Shown here: positions 22,008 to 29,678 of the stretch, piece by piece
How the letters are laid out: each line of letters opens with the position of its first letter
Position numbering within the stretch: the first letter of the stretch is position 1
Source: Desulfuromonadaceae bacterium UBA2294
GTDB taxonomy: Bacteria; Desulfobacterota; Desulfuromonadia; Desulfuromonadales; UBA2294
Assembly: GCA_002345625.1 (NCBI GenBank)
Contig: DDWE01000111.1
Span: 1-32,041, forward strand
Direction of reading: 5' to 3'
DNA length: 32,041 bases
Position numbers and translations under genes: made by a program
Notes under the pieces: model-generated
What the model saw: only the letters and a program-made list of their open reading frames with translations
The model's database searches: none
Told to the model about the DNA's origin: nothing

Positions 22008-25000
22008 TCAATTATTCTGTAGCAGGCCGCCCGGATCGGTCACCAGTTTGACCGGCAGGCCGATCAGCCGTTTAAAGATGCCGATCACCGGTGCCGAAAC
22101 CGATTCCAGCGGGATGGCTTCGACAACCGGGTCGTCGCTCGGGCCGCTCATGCGAAAATGGGCAACAATCAGCGCTTTTTTCTCACCGGTCAAAAGCCAG
22201 CCGGCGACCGGTATGTGGGTCAGGATCCGGTCGACGCTGCGCAGGGGCATCGCCTCCAGTGTGGTGTCGGTCTGATTGGTGATCAGATTCGCATTGCCGA
22301 CCAGAGACAGATTCATGACATCCCCCTTCAGGACAATATCTTCTGAACTGAGCACCCCTTTCCGTAAGACCAGATTGCCGTTGACCTTGTCATAGGGGAG
22401 GCCGAGGTCGCTGTCGCCGCGGGTCAAAAGGGGGTATATGTTGAGGATGGTCAGCACTTTACTCAACCAGGAGATCTTGTGCAGGTTGCCGTTGCGGAGT
22501 TGGACCACTGCGGCGCCAAAGGAGGTCGGCAGAAAAGAATGGCCGACGATCCCTTCGAGATAAAAGTCGGCATCGAGCTTTCCGCTGATGACCGATTTGC
22601 GTTTGAGTAACTGCTGGTGAATGACCGGCGCATTGAAGCCTTTCAGATTCCCGGATATTTTCAGCAACGGCGGGCCCTGGTCGCGATGAACGAGCAGCGC
22701 CTGCCCCAGTCCTTGTCCCGGTCCGGAGCGAAAATGGATCGGGCTGATGACCAGAGTGCTGCCGTGCCGTTCGATCTGCGCAGTGGCATCGCTAAACGGC
22801 ATGCCGGCGATTTCGCCCTGCTCGGCAGAGACGCTCAAGGTCAGGCGGCCGTGGGTTTGCGCCGACGGTGCGACCGGTGCTGCCGTTGGGCGCGAAAGAG
22901 GCTCGTCGGGGATGTTGACGGTCTCCGTACCCTGCTGTGCATCGTCTGACCACAAGGCGATGACCTCATCGATATTGCCGTAGAGGCCGTTGATGGTCAG
23001 GTCGACATCCCCTTCCGGGAGGCTGACGTGGCCGTCGACGCTGGCCGTAGTACCGCCGGGCAGGCTGACATGGATGGGGCCGAGGCCGACCTGCTGGCTG
23101 CTGATTCGGACCATGCCATCGACCTCCTGCAGCATGGAGGTCGTCGAGGTGAAAATCAGATCGCTGGCGCGTATTTCCGGAGCGGTGACATACAGACTGG
23201 TGACCGGGTTGAGCAGGTCGGGGATCTCGACATTAACCCGGATTGGCGAGGTGCCGAGGATCGCTTCGACGCCGTTGCCGTGCAGTGAGCGGCCGTCGAT
23301 GTCGATGCGGCCGTTGATGGTGTGAAGCACGGGCAAAGGCCCCGGAATCGGTGTGGACGCTTCGCGCAGCCGCAGGGTCGCAGTCGGCTGCCAACCTGAT
23401 TCGCTGCGCTCAAGGGTGAGGTTTGCGGTGATAAGGCCACCCAGCGACCAGCGCTGTAGAAGTGGCGACAGATTGGTCAGGGCACCGATGGCGATCTCTT
23501 TGACCGCAACGGTCACCTTTTCGGCGTGTTGTTCCGGTTTCAGCCATTGAATGTCAAGCGCCAGAGGCGCTTCCGGCAGCTCCAGGGTTAGCTGCAGTTC
23601 GCGGTGGTCGGTGGCAGTTGCAGAAAGCATCAGGCGGTAAGGGACATTAAGGGTCTCTGGCAGAAAAGGGGTCGGCTTTTGCACGGCCGGGGCCACCAGA
23701 AAAAGTCTCCCCGCGCTGTCGAGGTTGAAGCCTCTGGCGATGCTGCCGGTCGGCGTGACATTCCCGGTGAGTCCGATCATCAGATCATTGAGGCGCCCCT
23801 GTAGACGGCTGATGTCGGCCGTCTTTCCATCCCAGGTCAAAGTGAAACCACCATTGGTTATGCGGCGACTGTCCCCGAGCTTCAGGTCGACATCAGTGGC
23901 GCTTACCATGAGTTTGCGAATGCCGGCGGGAAATTCTGAGCCGGCGATCTGGTCCAGTGTCCCATCCAGTTCAAGGGATTGCAGGGTGAGACGCCCGCCG
24001 ATGATGTTTGCAGGGCTGCGGTCGCGATCTGCTGCAAACGGCAACATCTGCTCGAGGGCAGCCAGTGGCATGGCGGGTGAGGCAAGATGGGCCGAAATAC
24101 GGGGTAATGGACCGGACCGGTCGAGGATGACCTGACCGTTTAATTCCAAATCGGCGATTTTGATCCACAGCGCATCAAATATGTGTCGGGCCTGTGTCAT
24201 TTTCCAGGTGGTGCTCAGGTTAATCTGGCCGAACTGGAGAATGGTCGCTGTCGGTCCCGGCAGGTGCAGACCGAGATCACGGCCGGCAGCACGGGCTGTT
24301 ATGCGGATGCCGGTTTCAGGTATGCCGGAGAGTTGCAGTGTTATGTTGCTGCGACCTCTGATAAGGGCTTCATTCGGGGACCGTCGCAAATAACCAGAAA
24401 TCAGGTCAGAGGCCAGATCGCGAACGCTTAGTTCGAGATCGTAGGTCGCATGGCGCCAGCCGGGATCAGTTTGCGAGGGCTGGATCGTCCCTCTGGCCAG
24501 CAGGGGGGATCGCACATTGTTGCAGAGCAGGTCGCCACTGATGGTCATGGCGTTGGCGCTTCTGAAACTGAGATCTTTGATACTCAGTTCGAGATGTTCG
24601 ATGCCGAAAACAAACGGTTGTCCTGCCTTGTTGGCGTCCTCATAGCGCAGCCGTCCCTTATGGATTCGGATCGACTGAAACATGTCGCCGGTCGGCATGG
24701 CGGCTGTGGGGTGATCCGGTGTCGCTGCTTCTGCTGCCGGTATGGCCTGAATCCGGATATCGGGCTCTTCGAGCAGGATCTCCGAAAAGGCCAGTTGCCC
24801 TTGCAGCATGGGGAGAAAGCGCAGGCGCAGGTAGAGTCGCTTTGCATTGATCTGAAGCGGGAGGTCTGGGCGGCCAACCTGCAACGCATCAAACGCGACG
24901 GCCGGACCGTGCTTCAGGGAGAACTCAATTTTGCCGAGAGACAAGGGGAGGTTGGTCCGGCGGACCAGTTCCTGCTCAATTTCCGGGCGGTAAAGGTCGA

Positions 25001-25091
25001 TGTCGAGGCGGTATAGAAACAGTCCGAGAATGACCGCGCTGCCGCAGCAAACCGTAAGCAGGGTGATGGCAAACAAGCGTCGAAACGTCAT
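22008..25091 (-). CDS. AsmA-like (AsmA/YhdP family) envelope protein
   Basis: A 1027-residue protein with one N-terminal membrane anchor (about residues 8-28) and a very long periplasmic beta-rich region. The N-terminal AsmA block is recognisable (LPLSLGKIEFSLKHGPAVAFDALQVG...RLYLRLRFLPMLQGQLAFSEILLEEPDIRIQ). The C-terminal AsmA_2-type block is also present (YDKVNGNLVLRKGVLSSEDIVLKGDVMNLSLVGNANL...LGLPVKLVTDPGGLL). Family proteins (AsmA, YhdP, TamB) are thought to form grooves that carry lipids between inner and outer membrane. It lies 54 bases after a response-regulator gene on the same strand, so it may be co-transcribed with that two-component system. The length fits the YhdP-like size class better than AsmA (about 617). 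Confidence 0.87.
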   Translation of the reverse strand: MTFRRLFAITLLTVCCGSAVILGLFLYRLDIDLYRPEIEQELVRRTNLPLSLGKIEFSLKHGPAVAFDALQVGRPDLPLQINAKRLYLRLRFLPMLQGQLAFSEILLEEPDIRIQAIPAAEAATPDHPTAAMPTGDMFQSIRIHKGRLRYEDANKAGQPFVFGIEHLELSIKDLSFRSANAMTISGDLLCNNVRSPLLARGTIQPSQTDPGWRHATYDLELSVRDLASDLISGYLRRSPNEALIRGRSNITLQLSGIPETGIRITARAAGRDLGLHLPGPTATILQFGQINLSTTWKMTQARHIFDALWIKIADLELNGQVILDRSGPLPRISAHLASPAMPLAALEQMLPFAADRDRSPANIIGGRLTLQSLELDGTLDQIAGSEFPAGIRKLMVSATDVDLKLGDSRRITNGGFTLTWDGKTADISRLQGRLNDLMIGLTGNVTPTGSIARGFNLDSAGRLFLVAPAVQKPTPFLPETLNVPYRLMLSATATDHRELQLTLELPEAPLALDIQWLKPEQHAEKVTVAVKEIAIGALTNLSPLLQRWSLGGLITANLTLERSESGWQPTATLRLREASTPIPGPLPVLHTINGRIDIDGRSLHGNGVEAILGTSPIRVNVEIPDLLNPVTSLYVTAPEIRASDLIFTSTTSMLQEVDGMVRISSQQVGLGPIHVSLPGGTTASVDGHVSLPEGDVDLTINGLYGNIDEVIALWSDDAQQGTETVNIPDEPLSRPTAAPVAPSAQTHGRLTLSVSAEQGEIAGMPFSDATAQIERHGSTLVISPIHFRSGPGQGLGQALLVHRDQGPPLLKISGNLKGFNAPVIHQQLLKRKSVISGKLDADFYLEGIVGHSFLPTSFGAAVVQLRNGNLHKISWLSKVLTILNIYPLLTRGDSDLGLPYDKVNGNLVLRKGVLSSEDIVLKGDVMNLSLVGNANLITNQTDTTLEAMPLRSVDRILTHIPVAGWLLTGEKKALIVAHFRMSGPSDDPVVEAIPLESVSAPVIGIFKRLIGLPVKLVTDPGGLLQNN

Positions 25092-25145
25092 GATGTCCCG
25101 TGTGCAAACAGCTTAGGGTGATCCGGTCGAAAGACCGTGGGGGAT

Positions 25146-25907
25146 TCATTCTAGGGGATGTTGGGGTGGTTGTCCAGAAGATGGCGGAAGGTTCTGGGGG
25201 TCATGATCCTGCTGGCGGACAAACCGGTAGCCGCGTCCGCGCACAGTGCGGAAAAATTCCGGTTGAGCCGGATCGGTCTCAAAATATTTTCGCAGGCGGA
25301 CGACGAAATTATCCAGAGTCCGGGTCTCGGTATCCGGGGCCACCCCCCAGGCTGCCGAAAGGAGTTCTGTGCGCGGGATAATCTCCCCTTCGCGGCGAAA
25401 GAATGCCCGCAGCAGGCGGACTTCGAGGTCAGTCAGTTCGATGGTTGCTGTTCCGGCCCGGGCGGTGCGCTCCCGCAGGTTGACACTGTTGTTGCCAAAG
25501 CTGTAGCCGGTCTCCGGTGACGGTTGCGGCCGGTACCAGTCGGAGCGGCGCAGCATCCCCTTGATCCGTAGCAGAAACTCATCAAGGTTGAACGGCTTGG
25601 GCAGGTAGTCGTCGGCACCAACAGCAAGTCCGGCGACCCGGTCATTCTCGTCGCCGCGTGCCGTCAGCATCAGGACCGGCAGCTTCGGGTCAAAGCGCCG
25701 GATGCGGCGACAGACTTCGATGCCGTCGATCCCCGGCAGCATCAGGTCGAGGACCACCAACGAACAGTTCTCGTTCCACAGCAGCTCCAGCGCTGCCTCG
25801 CCACTGATCACATGGGTGACCTGGTAGCCTTCCCCCTCCAGGTTGTAGATCAGGCCACTGGCGATGTGCGGCTCGTCCTCCACCAGCATAATGTGGGGCC
25901 GGTTCAT
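25146..25907 (-). CDS. OmpR/PhoB-type response regulator
   Basis: A 253-residue two-component regulator. The receiver domain (1-120) has the acidic pocket E10/D11, phospho-acceptor D54 (VVLDLMLPG), T82 (LTARG) and K104 (PKPF). The C-terminal winged helix (about 130-230) has IELTDLEVRLLRAFFRREGEIIPRTELL and TRTLDNFVVRLRKYFE...VRGRGYRFV, typical of OmpR/PhoB DNA binding. A short Pro/Gln-rich tail (about 20 residues) follows. The start overlaps the kinase stop by four bases (ATGA), so the pair is translationally coupled and forms a cognate system. The signal and most targets are unknown; the AsmA-like gene just downstream is a candidate. Confidence 0.94.
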   Translation of the reverse strand: MNRPHIMLVEDEPHIASGLIYNLEGEGYQVTHVISGEAALELLWNENCSLVVLDLMLPGIDGIEVCRRIRRFDPKLPVLMLTARGDENDRVAGLAVGADDYLPKPFNLDEFLLRIKGMLRRSDWYRPQPSPETGYSFGNNSVNLRERTARAGTATIELTDLEVRLLRAFFRREGEIIPRTELLSAAWGVAPDTETRTLDNFVVRLRKYFETDPAQPEFFRTVRGRGYRFVRQQDHDPQNLPPSSGQPPQHPLE

Positions 25908-26863
25908 GCCGGGATCTCCTTCTCGACCGGGAACACCAGCGGGATACGGATGTGAACTTCGGTTCCGGGCCCCTCGTTGGGACTCTCCATCCAGACCCGC
26001 CCTTTATGCAGCCGGACGACCGCTTGCGTGATGAACAGTCCAAGTCCGGTGCCGCGGATCGCCTCGCCACTGCGCTGGCCGCGGTAGAACATGCGGAACA
26101 CTTTTTTGCGCTCGTTTGTGGCAATGCCGCGGCCGCAATCGGCGACGGTCAGGTGGGCGAAATCGCGATCCCGAAACAGGGTCACACGGATGTTGAGGGC
26201 GTCGGGGGAGTAGAGGATGGCGTTTTCCAGCAGGTTGCGAAACACGGTCTCCAGCGCCTCTGGTTCGAAGCGCGTGTACAGTTCCGGGGTGATCTCCAGT
26301 GTCATGTTGCCGGCGCGCGGCAGAGAGAATTGGTGCAGGCGGAAATAGTTGCTGACAAAGGTCGAAAAATCGCCGGTGCGCAAAGACAGGCTGAGCCCCC
26401 GGTGTTCCAGGCGATTGGCTGAGAGCAGGTTGTCGACCAGTGTCGCCAGGCGTTCAGTGTCGGCGCGCATCGTATCAAGGAAGGTCTCCATCCGTGCCGG
26501 TGTCGGTGGCCGGCGGCGGATGGTTTCAATATGCAACTGCAGCGAGGCCAGGGGTGATTTGAGTTCATGGGTCACCTGTGCGATGAAATCGCGCTTGGCC
26601 TTTAGCAGCGCTGACTGCTTGCGCCAGAAGAGAAAGATGACGTAAACGCCGGCGAGGATGGCGACCAGCAGGACAATCCCCTCGGTCAGGATCAGCCAGT
26701 CGGCCCCCTTTGGTATCACCCCGCTGTAGCGTGATGCCATCTGCTGCAACTCGCGGTGACTGTGCATGAACCAGCGGATCCAGAAGAACAGGCCCAGCAG
26801 CCAGACAATCTGGATAGCAATGAAGGCGGTCAGGGGATGGGAGAGACGCCGAAAAAAGTTCAT
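25904..26863 (-). CDS. Membrane sensor histidine kinase
   Basis: A 319-residue kinase. Two membrane helices (about 12-33 and 57-80) enclose a very short periplasmic loop of some 25 residues, so it may sense the membrane itself or a small signal. The dimerisation/phospho-acceptor helix has H99 (AQVTHELKSPLASLQ). The ATPase domain has the N box FRNLLENAILYSP (N214), the G1 box DCGRGIA (242-248) and GTGLGLFI (271-278). No PAS or HAMP domain is evident. The ribosome site AAAGG precedes the ATG at 26863. It is the first gene of the HK-RR-AsmA-like minus-strand unit. Confidence 0.93.
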   Translation of the reverse strand: MNFFRRLSHPLTAFIAIQIVWLLGLFFWIRWFMHSHRELQQMASRYSGVIPKGADWLILTEGIVLLVAILAGVYVIFLFWRKQSALLKAKRDFIAQVTHELKSPLASLQLHIETIRRRPPTPARMETFLDTMRADTERLATLVDNLLSANRLEHRGLSLSLRTGDFSTFVSNYFRLHQFSLPRAGNMTLEITPELYTRFEPEALETVFRNLLENAILYSPDALNIRVTLFRDRDFAHLTVADCGRGIATNERKKVFRMFYRGQRSGEAIRGTGLGLFITQAVVRLHKGRVWMESPNEGPGTEVHIRIPLVFPVEKEIPA

Positions 26864-27010
26864 GACCTTTGTTTATCACTCCGCAACCGGTCTCGACAAG
26901 GGGATTCTCCGCGATTCTGCCGGGAGCTTTTACACAAGTATTACATTTGTCGACTCTTGAGACTGATATAAAGGTACAGGAAGCGAAACCTCAATGGAGA
27001 GACAATTATT

Positions 27011-28096
27011 ATGAGTCTGACGATTGGCAAGCATACTGTGACCTGGCCCCTGATTCAAGGCGGGATGGGCGTGCGGGTTTCTGGCGCCGGTCTTGCCGGT
27101 GCCGTAGCGCGCAGCGGTGGCGTCGGCCTGATCGCTTGTGCCGGCATCGGCATCAACAGCCCACACTATAATGGCCGGAACTATTTCAGCGCCGAACCAC
27201 TGGCGATCAAGGACGAGCTGGCCAAGGCCCGTGCCCTGGCTCCGCTGGGAATTATCGGCGTTAATGTCATGGTGGCGACAACCAACTACGAAGATAACGT
27301 CCGTGCTGCCTGTGAAGGCGGGGCACAGGTGATTGTCTGTGGCGCTGGGCTACCGATGAATCTCCCCGGTCTCACCACTGACTGGCCCGATGTCGCCCTG
27401 ATCCCCATCGCCTCATCGCTGAAGGCCGCGGAGTTGGTGGCGCGCAAATGGAAGAAAGCCTATGATCGCCTGCCGGATGCCGTGGTCGTTGAGGACCCCG
27501 ACACCGCCGGTGGCCATCTTGGCGAGAAGCTGGAGAATATCGGCAACGGGACTTACGATCAGTACGAAACCGTGCGCCAGATCAAGCAGCACTTTGTCGA
27601 CGTGTACAATACCGTGGTTCCGGTGATCGCCGCCGGCGGCATCTGGGACCGCGCCGATGTTGAATATGCTCTTGCGCAAGGGGCTGATGGTGTCCAGATG
27701 GCGAGCCGTTTTGTCTGCACCGTCGAGTGCGACGCCGCCGACGCCTTCAAACAGATGTACCTCGATGCGCGGCCTGAAGATATCGGTCTGATCATGAGCC
27801 CGGCCGGTCTCCCCGGACGTGCCATCCTCTCCAATATCGAAGGGGTCCGCAGTCGTGATCGCGACCTCGGCATCCGCTGCCCATCCAACTGTCTGAAAAA
27901 ATGTACCTACAAGGAGAGCGGCGAGCGTTTCTGCATCGTGCACTCTCTTGACCGGGCCCAGCGCGGTGATGTTGAGACCGGGATCGTCTTTTGTGGCACC
28001 AACGCCTGGAAAGCTGATCATATTGAGACCGTCGCCGATGTGTTCGAGGAGCTGTTCGGCGCCGAATCAGCAGCGAAGTCGGCAGTCAGCGCCTGA
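27011..28096 (+). CDS. Nitronate monooxygenase / FabK-like flavoprotein with C-terminal cysteine cluster
   Basis: A 361-residue FMN-dependent TIM-barrel enzyme of the nitronate monooxygenase (2-nitropropane dioxygenase) family, related to enoyl-ACP reductase FabK. The N-terminus WPLIQGGMGVRVSGAGLAGAVARSGGVGLIA is typical. The block DPDTAGGHLG contains the histidine at the family's catalytic position. The FMN phosphate site reads PVIAAGGIWDRADVEYALAQGADGVQMASRF. Near the C-terminus four cysteines at 290, 294, 298 and 308 (CPSNCLKKC...FC) form a CX3CX3CX9C set, which suggests metal or Fe-S binding in this subfamily. The true reaction is uncertain. A GGAGA site precedes the ATG. A TATAAA at 26967-26972 may be the -10 of its promoter, with only a poor -35. 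Confidence 0.85.
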   Translation: MSLTIGKHTVTWPLIQGGMGVRVSGAGLAGAVARSGGVGLIACAGIGINSPHYNGRNYFSAEPLAIKDELAKARALAPLGIIGVNVMVATTNYEDNVRAACEGGAQVIVCGAGLPMNLPGLTTDWPDVALIPIASSLKAAELVARKWKKAYDRLPDAVVVEDPDTAGGHLGEKLENIGNGTYDQYETVRQIKQHFVDVYNTVVPVIAAGGIWDRADVEYALAQGADGVQMASRFVCTVECDAADAFKQMYLDARPEDIGLIMSPAGLPGRAILSNIEGVRSRDRDLGIRCPSNCLKKCTYKESGERFCIVHSLDRAQRGDVETGIVFCGTNAWKADHIETVADVFEELFGAESAAKSAVSA

Positions 28097-28170
28097 CGGC
28101 TACGGCAAAACAGCTAAAGTACAATAAGGAGGGGCGGTCCGGCAGCGGTTCGCCTCTCTTGCTTTCAGCC

Positions 28171-28362
28171 AAATGCATCGACCACATAGTGCACAAAAGA
28201 GAGCAAGACCAGGCAGGCTGTCTGACACAAAGCCAAAAAAGCACAAAGGGTTGCGTCTATAAAAGATTTTTTTGCTGTTTCTGGTGACTTTGTAGCTTTG
28301 TGTGAGGCCGGTCTTTGGGGTGTGTTTTTGCCTCCTCTGTGTCCTCTGTGGTGAGTGCATTT
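28171..28362. repeat. About 190-bp imperfect inverted repeat (CTTTGTG/CTCTGTG family)
   Basis: The outer ends AAATGCA (28171-28177) and TGCATTT (28356-28362) are perfectly inverted. Inside, the arms carry matching GT-rich or AC-rich blocks: ACCACATAGTGCAC and AGCACAAAG on the left, CTTTGTGTGAGGCC and CCTCTGTGGTGAG on the right. The centre is AT-rich (TCTATAAAAGATTTTTTTGC). It has no coding capacity and is probably a dispersed mobile-type intergenic repeat. Confidence 0.6.
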
Positions 28363-28389
28363 CCCGTCTGGATAACTGTGCCGCCATGC

Positions 28390-28419
28390 TTGTCTTTTCG
28401 GGCACAGCTGGTGTATATT
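28390..28419 (+). promoter_or_regulatory. Candidate promoter for the radical SAM/heme gene group
   Basis: TTGTCT at 28390-28395, an 18-base spacer and TATATT at 28414-28419 (5 of 6), about 40 bases before the start codon and just outside the palindromic repeat. Confidence 0.45.
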
Positions 28420-28458
28420 TTGCGAATTGCCCGTCAACCTGCAACAAGGAGCCCGTGT

Positions 28459-29571
28459 ATGGCCAACCCGAATGCGGAGTTTATCCCGAAATGGATCGCC
28501 TGGGAATCGACCCAGCGTTGTAATCTGAATTGTGTCCACTGCCGTTGCTCGTCCGATATGAGTGCTGCGGCCGGCGATTTCAATACACAAGAAGCGTTCA
28601 AGCTCATCGACGATATCTGCGAAGTCAGCCAGCCGGTGATGGTGCTGTCCGGCGGTGAGCCGCTGCTGCGCGCCGACATCTTCGACATCGCCCAGTACGG
28701 TACCAGCAAGGGTCTGCGCATGTGTATGGCGACCAACGGCACCCTGATTACCGATGAGGTCTGCGCCAAGATGAAGGCGGCCGACATCAAGATGGTCTCA
28801 CTGTCGCTCGACGGTTCCACCGCCGCCATCCACGACGACTTCCGTTCCTGTGTCGGTGCCTACGAAGGCGTCATCCGTGGCGCCGAGACCTTAAAGCGTA
28901 ACGGCATCAAGTTCCTGGTCAACTCGTCGTTTACCAAGCGTAACCAGCACGATATCGCCGCCACCTTCAAGGTCGCCAAGGCGATCGGGGCGACCGCCTG
29001 GTACATGTTTATGATCGTCCCCACCGGTCGCGGCGAAGATATTATGAGCGAACTGATCAGTGCTGATGATTACGAAGAGATTCTCGCCTGGCACTACGAG
29101 CAGGAGAAGGGTGAGGATGATATTCTCATGCGCCCGACCTGCGCGCCGCACTACTACCGTATCGTCCCGCAGATGGCCAAGGCCGAAGGGGTCGACTTCA
29201 AGCGCCGCTCGTTGACCTTCTCCACCGGCGGTGGCAAGGGGTGTATCGCCGCCCAGACCATCTGTCTCATCGATTGCTTCGGCAACCTGAAGCCCTGTTC
29301 CTACTTCCACTCCTCGGTCGGCAACGTCAAACAGATCCCGTTCAAGGAGCTCTGGTACAACTCCAAGACCTTCAACGATCTGCGTGATTTCAAGAAGTAC
29401 ACCGGCAAGTGCGGCGAGTGCGAGTTCATCAACGTCTGCGGCGGTTGCCGCGCCCGCGCCGATGCCGTCTACGGCGACTACATGGCCGAAGAACCGTTTT
29501 GCAATTACATCCCCAACCGCACCCGCAAGCGGATGGAAAAAGAGGCGGCCGAGCTGGCGCCGAAGAAATAA
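28459..29571 (+). CDS. Radical SAM/SPASM protein of the AhbD/NirJ-like heme-biosynthesis type
   Basis: A 370-residue radical SAM enzyme. The cluster motif CX3CX2C is at C21, C25, C28 (RCNLNCVHC), followed by one extra Cys at 30. The SAM motif SGGEP is at 64-68. The C-terminal SPASM/twitch region has GCIAAQTICLIDCFGNLKPCSYF and CGECEFINVCGGCRARA with C318, C321, C327, C330 and C348, which would hold one or two extra [4Fe-4S] clusters. This pattern is like AhbC/AhbD and NirJ, which modify porphyrin side chains in the alternative heme and heme d1 pathways. AAGGAG at 28446-28451 lies seven bases before the ATG. Because hemE and hemH follow directly, a porphyrin-linked role is likely. The exact reaction is open; peptide-modifying SPASM enzymes look similar. 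Confidence 0.85.
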   Translation: MANPNAEFIPKWIAWESTQRCNLNCVHCRCSSDMSAAAGDFNTQEAFKLIDDICEVSQPVMVLSGGEPLLRADIFDIAQYGTSKGLRMCMATNGTLITDEVCAKMKAADIKMVSLSLDGSTAAIHDDFRSCVGAYEGVIRGAETLKRNGIKFLVNSSFTKRNQHDIAATFKVAKAIGATAWYMFMIVPTGRGEDIMSELISADDYEEILAWHYEQEKGEDDILMRPTCAPHYYRIVPQMAKAEGVDFKRRSLTFSTGGGKGCIAAQTICLIDCFGNLKPCSYFHSSVGNVKQIPFKELWYNSKTFNDLRDFKKYTGKCGECEFINVCGGCRARADAVYGDYMAEEPFCNYIPNRTRKRMEKEAAELAPKK

Positions 29572-29575
29572 ATCC

Positions 29576-29652
29576 AAATCCCCCCTGCCCCCCTTTGCAA
29601 AGGGGGGTATCCTCTCCCTCCCCCTTTGCAAAAGGGGGATCGAGGGGGATTT
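29576..29652. repeat. GC-rich palindromic repeat (CCCCCTTTGCAAAGGGGG family)
   Basis: A 77-bp element with outer ends AAATCCCCC and GGGGGATTT inverted. It contains two nested copies of the hairpin CCCCCTTTGCAAA(A)GGGGG. It occupies nearly all of the gap between the radical SAM gene and hemE. Read through in frame with hemE it would give a PPLQRG...PFAKGG string, a common false-gene signature in this type of repeat. It may act as a processing or attenuation hairpin. Confidence 0.75.
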
Positions 29653-29678
29653 CATTATCCGACAGGAGGCACATCAAG

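Larger units (their letters stand above)
28097..28458. other. Gene-free gap with a long palindromic repeat and a promoter
   Basis: A 362-base gap between the flavoprotein and radical SAM genes. It holds a long imperfect palindrome (28171-28362) and, after it, a promoter-like pair for the radical SAM gene. Open frames in the gap are on both strands but lack ribosome sites and follow the repeat sequence, so I call no gene. Confidence 0.75.

Noticed and set aside
21866..22051. 61-aa open frame in the gap after ubiE
   Set aside because: No ribosome site, no motifs, and it overlaps the 3' end of the AsmA-like gene.
28165..28590. 141-aa and 115-aa minus-strand frames over the long palindrome
   Set aside because: They translate a non-coding repeat; no ribosome site or family features.
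29409..29678. In-frame 5' extension of hemE through the repeat and into the radical SAM gene
   Set aside because: It would add an Arg-rich tail plus the repeat-derived PPLQRG/PFAKGG string. The AGGAGG site before 29679 fixes the start.
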